Assembly: GCA_021399435.1 (NCBI GenBank)
Contig: JAJTUP010000003.1
Coordinates: 992,001 to 1,056,000 of the forward strand
Direction: 5' to 3'
Origin: Diaporthe sp. PMI_573
Taxonomy: Eukaryota > Ascomycota > Sordariomycetes > Diaporthales > Diaporthaceae
Length of the DNA stretch: 64,000 nt
Part shown: positions 1 to 12,109 of the stretch, piece after piece
Layout of the letters: each line of letters opens with the position of its first letter
How positions within the stretch are numbered: position 1 is the stretch's first letter
Program-made: the position numbers and the translations under genes
Notes under the pieces: generated by a model
Told to the model about the DNA's origin: nothing
The model's database searches: none
Seen by the model: only the letters and a program-made list of their open reading frames with translations

Positions 1-1940
1 CAATGAAGATGCCATCTCTTCCGCCTGCTTGATGAGTTTCGCGTAATCGGAATCGGCTTCCCACATTTGTTTCTCGTCCAAGTCTTTTCCGCCCTGGTTG
101 AGGTAGTTTATCACTCGGCCCCAGATTGCTACCGCCTTGATCATGTATGCGGCTACGCCCATGTTGTTCCTGGCGTCAGCTTTCTGCATGTCGTCTAAAC
201 CGGCACTATTCGGAACCTCGCCCTGCAGGTTTTCTGTCAAGCCTGGCATGTCTTCAAACTGGAAGTTCTTCTCCTTGATGGGCAGCGGAATCCTCAGGGT
301 CTCCTCTTTGACAAAAGTCGGCCGGTCCGTTCCAGACGAGTTGAACCTGTCCATGAGAAAGCATGCCCACATGGTTCTTCTGCGAATTTCGCGATCCGTA
401 AAGCTGAGCCGGGTGCCGGGTCTCAACGGGTCGAACTCGAGATCTTTGTGCAATTGAAGAGCGAACGCCATCCTTATTGCTTGCCCTGCAAGAGCCCAGC
501 TGCGTCCGCCGTGGCATGTGGCAAATTCGTGCAGTCCCAATATAAGAAGGCACGTCAGGATGGTGATGTTCGGCCACTCGTATCTTTTTGTGACAATGTC
601 CCGAGCTGCGGCAGCCCACTCCTCGCCTCGCAAGAAGGCTGGCGAGGTGTTCAATTTTGGATGATTCGAGAATCGGGCGGACATGGCGCATACGGAGAGG
701 ATCAAAACAGGCGGCAAGGTGCCAGCCCTACATGACCGTCAGCATTACTCGCTTCGTGAAATATGATGGGGAGCAATTCCTACCTCAGCTTCCTCATGTA
801 GCTTGGCTTGTGGAGTATGTGGTATGCTTGCCCGTAAACGCTCTCAAAAAACACGTCTGCGAGATGCTCTTGGATCTCCCTTGACGGCAGAGATTGCACA
901 CCCTCCTGCAACAGCTTGGTTTCCTCGGATTCGTGTACCATCATCAAAGAAGTTGGTCTCGGCGGGCTTTCGAGGCTTGATTTGACAGGCACTTTCGCCC
1001 AATGGTCCAAGTCCTGCCCGAAGGCTTCCTCGGCTCCGCGTTTTCTGGAATTGCCCTTGCCTGCTGATAGAGTGCCGGGGATGGCAGGCTTCACCACTGC
1101 GCGCGGGACAGCAGATGAAATGCCGTCCTGCTCGTTCTTAGGGACGATCTTGATAATGCGCTCCTCCATCCTCTTCAACCTTTTGTCGAGCATGGCCATG
1201 TAATCTGTCCGTGGTGCGGCTTTTCGGGCTGTAACCTTGTACACACATGGTATCCGGGAGCGGAGGCAATGTTTGCAGGCGGGCTTCTCTCCTGAGCAAC
1301 GTATTTTCTTCCTCCTGCAAGCGATGCATGCTAGAGGTAATCGCTTGCGCTCTTTGCCAGCTTTGGTTTTCAACTCGCTCCATGCCGGAGCGGTGTCAGA
1401 CTTATCATCCTTGTGTTTGGAGCCCATGTCAGTGCCGTCACCCGGCCCCAGCGAAGTCAAGCCAAACTCGTCCGACACAGGGTCCTCTAATGAGTTCCCA
1501 TGTGGGTTGGCATCTGGACTGCCGCCATCTGAGCCGTCCACGCTGGACCTTGCTCGGCTGGAATCAGCGTTGCCATAGTAGGGAGTATGGGCTGTGATTG
1601 ACGGCGCTGTCACCTGGGTGTCTGCCATGGTGGAGAAGGACTGGCGCTGTCGACTGGCATATAAGCCAGGGGCATGTTCCTCGGAAACAGCAGAGCTAAT
1701 TGAGGAGCGTTCTCTAAGCCCCTGGTAAGTAGAAAAGGCGAAGTCGTGGGTGAAGAGGGTAGAGTCTGTGAAGCCTTGTTGGTGGGACGTCGCGTGGACA
1801 GAGTTGTCGTAGTGCGGACGGTTTAGTGAGTATGCGCGCAAGTTTGAGTCGTGCTCGGGTCCAATACCTCTGTGGAAAAGGTCGGGACGCAAATCAGCAG
1901 GGAGGGCCTTGATATTGAAGTGGGATTGAGCCGCTGACAT
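1..1940 (-). CDS. Zn2Cys6 (GAL4-type) transcription factor with fungal middle homology region, 3' end missing
   Basis: This is a nuclear zinc-cluster transcription factor, read as complement(join(<1..727, 784..1940)). Residues 205-232 form a zinc cluster with spacing CX2CX6CX6CX2CX6C. A basic linker and a short predicted coiled coil (DKRLKRMEERI) follow. The first 200 residues are Ser/Gly-rich and look disordered. The 56-bp intron (728-783; donor GTAGGA, acceptor ATGTAG) is supported because frame is restored into typical Fungal_trans sequence, including ILGLHEFATCHGGRSWALAG and RRRTMWACFLMDRFNSS. The window edge cuts the gene inside or just after this domain, so the C terminus is unseen. The start at 1940 is the first ATG of the open frame. 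Target genes cannot be inferred. The family and DNA-binding role are secure; no specific orthologue name is claimed. Confidence 0.9.
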
Positions 1941-4900
1941 GGCTATTGCTAATGCAGAAGGCTTGGGTCAAAAGCAGCAAGTGATCATCGACGGCGCCTT
2001 TTCGTAGTGCTGGTCTAGAAGCAAACAGGCACAGGGTGCTGAGGGGCAGGGCGGGCAGGGTCAGGCTGGAGTCGGAACCTCCTCGGAGTCCAATTTTGAA
2101 TTCAGATTTTGGGGCGGGTTGGCGATGAAGATCAGGATCAAGGCGTCTCCAACAGCGGTGCCTGCTTTTAAGTTTTAGGGTGGGACGGAACCACTCCTCT
2201 CCAACTGATGGTGGGACAATTAGCCTCGTCTTCTCAGTTATCCGTCAGGCAGTGAGAGGAGATGCTGTTGCTGAGGTTGGAGAGGACGAGGACGACGGCG
2301 ATATTGCAGGTGAGGGGGGTGCGGAGCAGACGGATTAGCAAAGCTCAAGGGCCATGATCTGCCTGTCCGCCACGCCAGGGTTGCCGAAAGATCACAGGGA
2401 ATCTTGGTAATTCGGAACCCAGCTTGATTGTTAAGCGTCAGCCTCCTCACTATATGTGCCCTCCAGCGACCCCAGAGAGGCAGGCGACAATAGTTCGGGG
2501 TTGAGATCTGGGTCCGGGGCAGAATGGAAATAGACAAGGTGATTCAGGCTATCGGGAGCTGGTCTTGTTTGACTGGCCCGGGTTGGGTGCAGTGGGCTGG
2601 CTCGCGGGTTTGGCCAGACGGATTGGGCGTGGGTTTTGAAGGAAAGCGAACAGCGCCCGGAAGGAAGAGTGGCAGCAACAAGACGGGCGGGTGAAATGGG
2701 CTCGAGCTGGTTGGATGTCCCGCACGAGAAGGTCGGCGCTCCTCCACCTGGGGCAGAGGGAAAAGTGTGGATACACCTCTCGCACACAGTAGTCAGGGTA
2801 TGGAGATAGTGTACATACCTCCTGGTGAGGACCAAGGTGATTGATTATTATTGAACTCTCTCAAGCTGGGGTTCTCCACTCAGCCCGGCTCACAGTATGC
2901 AGGCGGACCCGCTCTTCTGCAGTAGCAGCGGTGGCGGCAGGGTGGGAGGCAGTTGAGCAGGGTGCGACTCTGACTGGCCCGTCTGTAAGTGGAACAAGCA
3001 GCACTTCGTGACGCACTGCACGGCGCTGCACCGCACGACAGGGGCCAGGGACCGAGGGCTGGAGACTCGTGTGCCTGCGACTCTGTTGGGATGTGGACGC
3101 GAGCTGGACCTTGTCTCCTCCCGATGGTGGAGGACGGAAGAGGGTGTTTTCGGCGGTCAGAAATTGTGGGGTAAATGGGGTCCAACGGTCGTGTGCGCTC
3201 CCGTGGCGTTGCTTGAGAAGACCTCCACTTTAGTCTCCGGAAGGGATGGATGGATGGACGGACGGGTGGGTGGCTGTCCGTATGGCTGATTGTATGCTTG
3301 TGTAACAATGGTTGCGCCGTGCAATAACCTGAGTGGATCTGTTGGTCGCTGGCCGGGCCTGGATGTGGGTGTGCGTATGTCTGTTTGTCAATATGTATGA
3401 CCGTGCCTGTTATATATGTGATTTGGCAGGCAGGCTCCGATAAGCGGCTGGGGTCCAGACTTGTTTGGCGGAAGTGTCAGAATAGGAGAGACTCAGAGGG
3501 AGAGAGAGCAGGCAGATAGACAGCTGGGTCGATGACAGAGGTGGGAGGTTCGTCTTTATGATCCAAGTGTTCCAGATATCCTGAACGGCGTATTGGCCGT
3601 CAGACTGACGAGGCACTTGTAGGGAACGCGTGCAAGGGACACCATAAACACACATCCAAGCACCTTCCAGCTGGTGATGGGCAGGTGAAGCGAAGCGAGG
3701 CAGATCCGGTCAAGGTGCAAGGGTGTACGGGGTTTTATTGTACAAAGTACACCAGCGAGGGTCGAGGATCAGACCGTGCGTCCACTTGGCTGGGCGCTGA
3801 GGAAAAGGTCGCCGTTTGCCATACCCGTCCATACAGGAACAAGGACATGAGTTGCTCGCCAGCCAAGTTGTCGGATGCGAGCTGCTAGCCGTGCATGCGA
3901 GGGGGGTGTGGCAGGGGGGATTTGCGTGTGATGGTTGCGTGTGGCCAGCATGCGCTTACTGCACACACGGAAGGGATGGAGCAATCAATCAGTGAGCGAG
4001 TATTGTGGTTTCTCTACGAACATGATAATGCGCCGATGGATCTGATATTCGTGCGAAGGGGTTTGGATGCTGAGGTTTACCACCACCGCCAATCAAGACA
4101 GCAGCGTCATGAAGAGGCCTTGTGTGGGAGAGGAGGCTCGCCGCCGCCGCGGGTAGTCAAAGATGTCTTGCGTAGGCAGTGGGTATACTTTGCACAGTAC
4201 GGTTGGTTTCTCAGCGCATGTGCATATCTCTTGATCAGCAGCCAGCTCCTGTGCCGATTCGCCCCACAGCAATGTGCCTGTGAAACTGCGGACAAAGTTC
4301 CTGTCGCTGCCTCGGCTCGCATCAAATGGACGTGAAATGTTTAGCCTACATATTTGATGACTTGTATTTTCGATGTCGGGATGAATCTCGAGCCTCGAGC
4401 TGAGTGTAGAACTTTAAAAAAATCTTTGCATGAGCACGGGCCACAGAGCGCCGTACCAGGCAATAATGAGCGTCGTGAACTGCGGTCGTGATGAGCCAGG
4501 GTGGGCCGTCGCGCTTCGAAAACCTGACCGTTGCGAACCATGGGGCCGGGGGACAGTGCCGGATGCCTTTGCCAGCAAGGGTCTGTATTGGCTAAGACGG
4601 GTTGGAAGTCAACCAGCTGTGGCTCGCGAAAGGGACATTTCCCACGATGCCAGTGCCAGGATCCCGGCTGGGGGACCAATCTGATCACTGGCCTCCGCAA
4701 TGACCTGTCTGTCGACCGTGTTGCGCGCGGTTGATTTGGCACAGGCCAAATGCCGGGTCCAGGTCAAGAGTTCAGACCTATTGTAAAGAATAAATGGCCC
4801 GACGGCTGTTGGGAGATGGCTGAGCCACGCTGGGTAAACCGTAAGGCTGGTGGAGACGACGAGTTTCGACAACACAGTGTAGACAATGGCCATTTGAGCC

Positions 4901-7900
4901 CGGTCCCCACCGATCTTGCAACAGAGCCAGATAGGCGCTGGTCCAGACTCTGTCTCTGGCGATCACGTCCTCCAGGGCGTGTGTTCGCAGCGAGCGAGGC
5001 TTGTTGCTGAGGTAATGTGAAAAGGCTCCACCATCGTAAATGTGACCAAGATCTGGGGGCCCACGCAAGAGAGGCCAAGACCCTGGGGTTACCTGCGGAG
5101 ATAGCACGAAGTCAAAGTGGTCCGTTTGTGGCCCAGGGTGACAAGCTTCCAGGCTTATTAGCTGTCCTGTCAAAGGGCGGCGGTTGAAGCATGAGGGCAG
5201 GGCCGGGGGCAAGGGTCGGGGGCCAGAACCGGGGGGCGGGGGCCAGCGAGCGCAGCCTATCTTCCAGATCACACCAAGATCTCGACAGGAAGCCGAAATG
5301 TTAATTGTGATGGGCTGGTGGCTCGCGTGCATGGGGGGCAAGGCATGAGCCGTAGCGACGGCTTCCCTGCCCTGCCAGGTGAGCCACAAACTGTGGTAGC
5401 TTTGGGACCCCCTGGCAGCCCGTTACCTGAACGAGGCAAGTCGACGTCTGTGTGCGTGTTGAGGCTTAAGGTTTGTTTGATGGGCTTGTCAAGACCGGAT
5501 CTGGCACGACATGCCATCGCCCTTGCCGGGCGCAGAGACGAGATGAGGCGCATGATTTGAGTGAGCTGGCTGCTAAGACCAGAGACAGAGACACGAGGGG
5601 CCCGAATAATGACTTGCTCGAGGCATTGTCGATCAGGGTGATCGCCCGTTTCCCGGAGTTGTCTCGCGTTCCACGTGGGGCACGGCGAGCGAGGTCTATC
5701 AAGTCTTGCAAGTGAAGGCGACAAGACGAGCAGTAGCAGCAGCGGGCGGGCGGCGAGTGGCGAGCGGGTAAGCGGGTGAGCCAGTCTGCCTGGGTTCAGC
5801 CCGTGGTGTCGCAGTGTGTGATGTCACAGAGTCCTCGGCCGGGTTGCTCTTGGGTTTGAGCACCCAGCTGGCACCAGCTAGCTACCTGTGCCTAGGTTAA
5901 GGTAGCTAGCAGCCAGGGATGGTGGGTATCTATCTAGGTACTGTGCAAGTGGGAAAAGCGTAGGGTGCGTTTGTGCCTGGTCTCCGTCAGTGCCCCTGCT
6001 TGCCAGGCTCCTGTCTCACAACTCACATGTCATATTCTGACGTGCGATCCTTATCGGCCTGTCAATCTTGTTGAGCCCGTCAGGCTCGGCTGTCAGCATG
6101 TGAGGGTAGGACTTGGTGGGTTACAAAGCACAGAGGGATGAATCAAGCAGGCAGTCCAGACGAAAGGTCGCGTGCGGTAGGCGGGCAGAGGGCGAGTGCG
6201 CGCCGGGGAGCTAACATGTTCTACAATGACCGTCACACCTCGGAGTTATAGAAGACGAGCAAGACGGGGAGTTGAAAGTTTGCCGATCCTCTTGCTCTGC
6301 ACGTGCCCTCAGGAGGATGAGGCAGGGGTTCAACTCAATGGACCTGACCAACTGTTCATCCTCAACCCGCCCACGGCGACTCCAGCTCCAGAGCGACCCG
6401 TCCCGAGTCGCCGTCACACCCATCGGGGGACTGACGGGCGTCAAGCACACAAACGCCTCCCGAGCTGGCGTGCAGCCCAGATAGGGTTTGCGAGATTTGC
6501 ATTATCTTGCACGTTGTGGTGCTGCACAGCCCAAGGGTGCTTCACCTGATGTTGCGGTGCGGGAGCGTGTGCGGCCATGCTTTTCATCAGGAGTCAGGGT
6601 GGCGCGGCTGGGGCCGTGGCCGTGGCCGAGCTTGTCTTGTCGGCGGCGCCGTCAGCACCGAGTTGGATTTTGGGCGTCGAACTGTATAGGCGTTCTAGAA
6701 GCCATGGCTCATGTCGATCCTGCGAGGCACAATCCGAGCACAGACGGTGTTGAGAGTCATGGTGATCAGCAGCAGCAGCAGCATTGCAAGTCTGCGACGT
6801 GCGCCGATCTGCTCCCCAGCCATGCTGTGGTAGACCTGGCTGCCTCGGCCGCACCAGCCAGCTCCCCTGATGCCCTGATGCCCTGATGCCCTCTCTGACA
6901 CCCTTGGCACCCGCCTGCACCTGCACCTGCCTGCATGCGCCTGCAGCCACAGGAGAGAAAGAAACAGCAGGCTGTTGCAACTCTGGTGGTTGTTCCCGCT
7001 TTTTAAGCTTTCGGCCGAGCCAACTCCCCCAGCATTCCCCCCAATCCTGTCATGCGTGCCATCCCGGCTGCACTTTACCAATTGCTTCGTCAGCCTTTAT
7101 TGTCCATCGTCCCTCAACCACCAAGGGGATTTGGGATAACAGTATCGGGCACAATGGGAATGTTCACCGACCCCGTCACCGCAAACCACCCTGGCCTTGC
7201 AAGACTTGGCATGGATGACGTTCCCACCCCTACTGCTACTTCACTATCCTGCTTGCCTTGCTGCCTTCCTCCTGCCTTGCTGCCCTCCAGCCCTCCCGCC
7301 TCCCGCCTCCCGCCCCGGAGCTTCCACAGCGTCGCAGTTCCGACAATTCGCACCACTTGCTGGCCAACATCATTCCGCTGTTCCTAATTGGGAGCCCTAA
7401 AGCCTCGTTTCAGCCCTTTTTCCTTTTCCGCAACCACACGCTCACACTCAACATTCACAGATCGCCCGCCCCGCTGGCCTGGTTGCTGGGTTGCTCTGCT
7501 TTGCTCTCCGCTCATCTACAGTAGCAGTTGCTGCAGGCGTGTTGCGTTGCGTTGTATTCCGTCGTCTGAGCCAGAGCCTTTCGTGCAGCTCACTGATGAT
7601 CAGTGTGTGCGTGCTGTACACACTGACACAGTATTGTCAATACAAGATTCTACACAGTAGTCTATGGCTGGGATGTTGACCCTGTCCTGGTGCCCTGCTG
7701 CGGCCTTCGCAAGGCATGACCCCATTTGGTCACCCTCTAATTCCAACCGCCCTCCGTTTGTCGCCAGCGCTAGCTCCCTTTCCCAGCCCAGCCTCGTGGG
7801 CTCAGGGTTCAGGCCCGTGTCTTCGCCGGGGAAGGCCAGCCTATACCAGGGTCTGCACACCAAAGACTCTCTCATCTGCAATCTCAGGTCTGTGTCATCA

Positions 7901-10900
7901 AGGCTCCTTGCTTGCAGCCCTGCAAAGTCATGTTATTATTATCACATACGCCGAGACACGACACGGCACGACACGGCACGACACGGCACGACACCATACG
8001 ACCTGCGCTTGACTCTCATGTTGTGTCTCTAGAGTTTGACACAGCCTGCGCTCCTGAAAGCCTGCATCTCATGCGGTCAGGGCAGCATGGCGTACCTAGG
8101 TAGCACAGCAACCCTGGGGACCGCTCTCGAACACCCAATCTGACGAACAGGAGGCTCCTGCACCCGGCCCAGCGGCGAGGCGGACTTTCTAAAATGTCCC
8201 CTTGAACCTGGCCACCGGGTCTGCTGGCCCCTGCTTCATCCGCGCTCTCTCTCTCTGGCTCGTCCGCCTCCATGCGAGTGAGTGTCTGGCCAGAGCTGGG
8301 ACAGAACTCCAACAGACAGGGCCGACATCATACAGAAAGTACTTCGAACAGCTGTTGGACAGTCCGAAGAGCTCTGTCAGAAACATATGCTGTATCCCTG
8401 TTGGTGGTGCCAGAGCTCAGAGCGCACCAACCGCCCGCGTCACTGTGCGATGAGACTTCGTCTGAATCTTCATACCAGAGCCTCAGGATGCTACGCTTGC
8501 TGCTGTCAGCCGCCCCAGTACAAGGTTCGGATGGTACAGTTCGCACTCACAGTGCTGGCTTCTGCCAGGAAGCAGCAACCTGGTTGACTCGTGACTGAGC
8601 CGGGCTGATAGCCACGTAGCAGGTGAGAGGTAGAGAGAGCGCGCGCGCCCGTCTCTCGTCCAGAAGTTCAGGTGGTTTTTCTGTCACACCGCAGCTGCAG
8701 CGCTCTCAAGGTGCAAACCGCAGATATTCAGCCTTTCGAAGCGAGAGCAGGAGGCGAGCTGCGTTGCATCATTTCCGCGGACCATCACACAGCATGATCC
8801 TGGCCAGCATCAGATTCAACAACTGAAGCCGCAGAGAGACGCAGCTCCCGAGACCAGGACTAAGACCAGGTCGAATGACTGGCAGGAAGGCTTTAGAACA
8901 TGTAGGATCCTTCTGGCGCACGACATGTTTGCCACACAACACCTGACGGTCGATCATCTGCAAGCCACCGCTCATGTTACACAGGGAGGAACCAACCGGG
9001 CCACTCACGCGAGACCTCCAGATAATATCGCGAGCCATAAACCATCACTGGAAAGATCCATCACCGGTCGCGGGCGGGGCCGCAGTCGCTACCTTGTCAA
9101 ACGCTTGGTGTGAGCTGCTTCTCTGCGAAGTAAGGGTAGGGGTGATACGTTGTAGCGCCGAGCTGCAGCTCACGTTGGAGCTCAAGCCGCCCGTTGAGAA
9201 GCAGGCTATCGACCAACACCGGGAATACGGACGATCTTCAAGTGTGACCGGCTGCACGGGAACGAGTGTTTCCGAATATGCAGGACTAGTCAGCATCGCA
9301 GCTCTCAGGGGGCCCCAGGCTCATCGCTCACTCACGCTACAAGGACAAGATATGTGGAAATCTCCTCACCTAAATTCAGAACGGTAAAACCACGCGAACA
9401 GCGTGGCAAGACTTGTGATGATGATGCGCGGCATCGTCAGCAAATCAGTTACAGTATGAGGTCGCCGCCCCATGCTCCTGGAGACAGGCAGGACCTGCCC
9501 CAAATAGGCTTTGGCGGCCCCTGGTGTTGCCTGTGCGGCCTGGACCATCGTCCCAACTCCAACATCGCCGTGCTCACATTTAAGCACTACACGTCCAGCA
9601 CGGACGGGGGGCTCCACCGCATCCATGAGACGTAGGGAACGCATGCCATCTAATGAAATCTAGGCGCAACGAAACCGTTATGTCTTGGCAAGCCGCGAAG
9701 CTCCGGGGCACAGCACGTACTTGCAGGGCCTCAAACTACTCTGTCGTCCAATCTTTCTCGATCCCCAACCATGACCTGCAGGTTTTGCATTAACAAGCCC
9801 CTGGCCTCCAGGGCTACGAGATTCACCTTAGTGAACGATACGGGCGATCAGACCCCAAGATGAACACCCCTTGATCACTTCCAGTGTGGATAGGCCTCGC
9901 AATTCCCAAAGATACGACTGGTTCTTCAGCTGTTCGACGCCAGCCAACGGGTGGCTGTAACCTTCCACCAAGATGGTACGAAATACTTCAATGGCGAATT
10001 GTCGTACTTCTGAGCTTAGAAGGTTACCTTGCTCCCCCACACTGGTGGCCCCCTCAATTCGTGGATGCTGCCATGGTCCTTGTCTTGCCATCCATCCGTC
10101 CGTTGTCTGGGTGTCTGGCAGTCTGGCAGTCTCGCTACCAGGTTACGTTTTGCGTCGTCGACCATTGGCCCGCTCGATGTGACCTGGCGTGTGATTCCTC
10201 ACTGCACCCCCATATCATGTGCCACACCTCGAAAGGTATTGCCAACTGTGTTCAGTGGGATTTTGACTTCACTGGGGGTGGGGGTTCCCACTGAATAGAC
10301 GGTAGCACTTCCTTAAGGCTGCAAAGGACACAAGGACTGAATTCACTGAACCTCCGAGGCCACCGACTCCGTGAGCCCCCAGCATGACAAGGTAATGCTT
10401 AGCAAAACAGTTCACCGATTCGACCCACAGCTATCATTTGTCATTTTTTTTTTTCGCATCTTGGACCGGGGCTGGGAAATCGAATAATATGTTGTCATAT
10501 AGACGGGGATGTATTATCCCGCAGGGGAATTAGAACCGCCAAGTACCGAGAAATTACTGCACCAGGACGCACTATCCTCCCAAAGTGGTATTTGGCGACA
10601 AATCCCTCTACAGCCCCGACCTGGATTGCACATATATCACAGGTACATACATGGCCGTTTGGGGTAACAACAAGTTCAGAAGAGAAAAGCAGGCACGCGT
10701 CTTTGATGCCCAAGTGGGTCAGTCCCTCCCCTAGGCCGTCATCTCGTGCTCAGAAGGGCAGAAGGGCCATGCTTTAATCTCTCACCGAGTGAACAACAGC
10801 TGCAACGCCCCAAACAAACCAAGCGTTTGTTTCTACGGACGGACAAGGCAGACCCTGGACAACCTCCCGGGAGGCTATTGCCCACGCCCGCTGGGAACTG

Positions 10901-12109
10901 GGGTGGGAAAATGAGGACAATCACAACGCACAACGCGCACCCAAGGGCATGGACTGCCTCATTGGGTGCGCCGCGGCCCGCAGGGGAGGGTGGGTGCCTT
11001 TCCAAGGTTCGTCGCGGGCCAAGCTCCAGGGGATCGACATGGCCCTGCCCGAGCTCGCTTGCGACAGGCGACTGGATCCGGCTCACCGTGCTGTCTCCTC
11101 GTCCCTGGTCGTGCGTTCTCGTCCCTGCCCCTGCCCAAGGGGCGCGGACCCGGTTTAGGGCGAAGGTGAGCGAGAACCACGTATCCCTCCCCCGAAAGGA
11201 AAACAAAGCTTACCTGGGTTGGAAACTCCGCCTCTTGCATGCCCCCCCGGGCGAGGGCAGGGGAAGGGGGAGGGGAGAATTGGGTGGTGAAAAAGGGGGG
11301 TGGTTGGGGGTCGCCGGGCGGATGGAGAAGACAGATGCTTTGATGGATCTGAGCAGCACCGGCCGATCGCGAACGACACGATGGCCAAACGAAACAAGCA
11401 ACGTTTCCTCTGCGACGGGTAGGGTAGATCGCCAAGGGGGTGGGCAGGGAGCGCTGACACGGCGCGAACGAACGAGTAAATGCACAAACGAACGGCAGGG
11501 CCCACGTAGATTTTGTCTCAGGATTCCCCTTTGAACGCCAATATCACGGCCTCCGTTAAGAAACTTTGCTGATCGCAGTGCCACGGATTTCGTGTTTGAC
11601 ATATCTCAGTTGTGTTAATGGGTCGGCTCGCCCATCCGACGGACCAACCGATCGTAGTGGGCTGTTGCACGTCTTCCTGGCCTTGAGGGGGTTGGTTGGT
11701 TGGCCGGTGGTAACTCGGATCCTTTGGTCATAGAGAACTGTCAGGTTGGTTGGTGAGCTTGGTACGACAACCTTCTTGGAGTAATTCTTGTGCATTCAGT
11801 CTAAGCACGCTGCTAACGCCGACGCATATGCTCTTCCTCCTTCTACCTCGGCCGGGAAGACAGACACGCTATGCTATCCATCCATGATGCCACGCCCGTA
11901 AGAGCCATGACGGCAGCAGTAACACGAAGAAATAAAGAAAGAAGACCAACGCCTTGCTGTCCTCCAATGCATTTCCTGTAAGACCGCACTCGTGCTCGGT
12001 CGGGCCCCGGTTGGGAAGACAAACCGCTTTATCCAACACTGTCCAATCATAGGTCACGAGCCCAGCATGCAACCGTCGTCACGTCCCTGAGAGCCAATAG
12101 CGGCCCTTC
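1941..12109. other. Long gene-free interval (about 10.2 kb) between the transcription factor and separase
   Basis: No open frame here shows recognisable protein sequence or a credible exon set. The ORFs present (up to 262 codons around 10.7-11.5 kb) are Arg/Pro/Ser-rich, overlap on both strands and look like chance frames in GC-rich DNA. A pyrimidine-rich tract lies on the minus strand near 3480-3540, where a promoter or leader of the upstream regulator could sit. Small simple repeats occur at 6768-6782 (AGC) and 7961-7995 (10-bp unit). No T-loop or D-loop pair suggesting a tRNA was found. The likely content is a long 5' regulatory region and leader for the zinc-cluster gene plus the separase 3' UTR; a non-coding transcript cannot be excluded. 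Confidence 0.55.
7961..7995. repeat. Tandem 10-bp repeat, unit ACACGGCACG
   Basis: Three perfect copies of ACACGGCACG plus a partial fourth, with a diverged half-copy upstream from 7955. It lies in the gene-free interval and has no evident function. Confidence 0.9.

Noticed and set aside
254..691. 145-codon minus-strand frame in the first 700 bases
   Set aside because: It is a shifted frame over exon 2 of the zinc-cluster gene; the true frame carries the middle homology region.
3895..4335. 146-codon plus-strand frame
   Set aside because: No recognisable motif, no intron logic and no homologous-looking stretches; left as non-coding.
10746..11534. 262-codon open frame on the plus strand in the 10-kb interval
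   Set aside because: Composition is Arg/Pro/Gly-rich, with long overlapping frames on both strands and no domain-like sequence; consistent with chance openness in GC-rich DNA.
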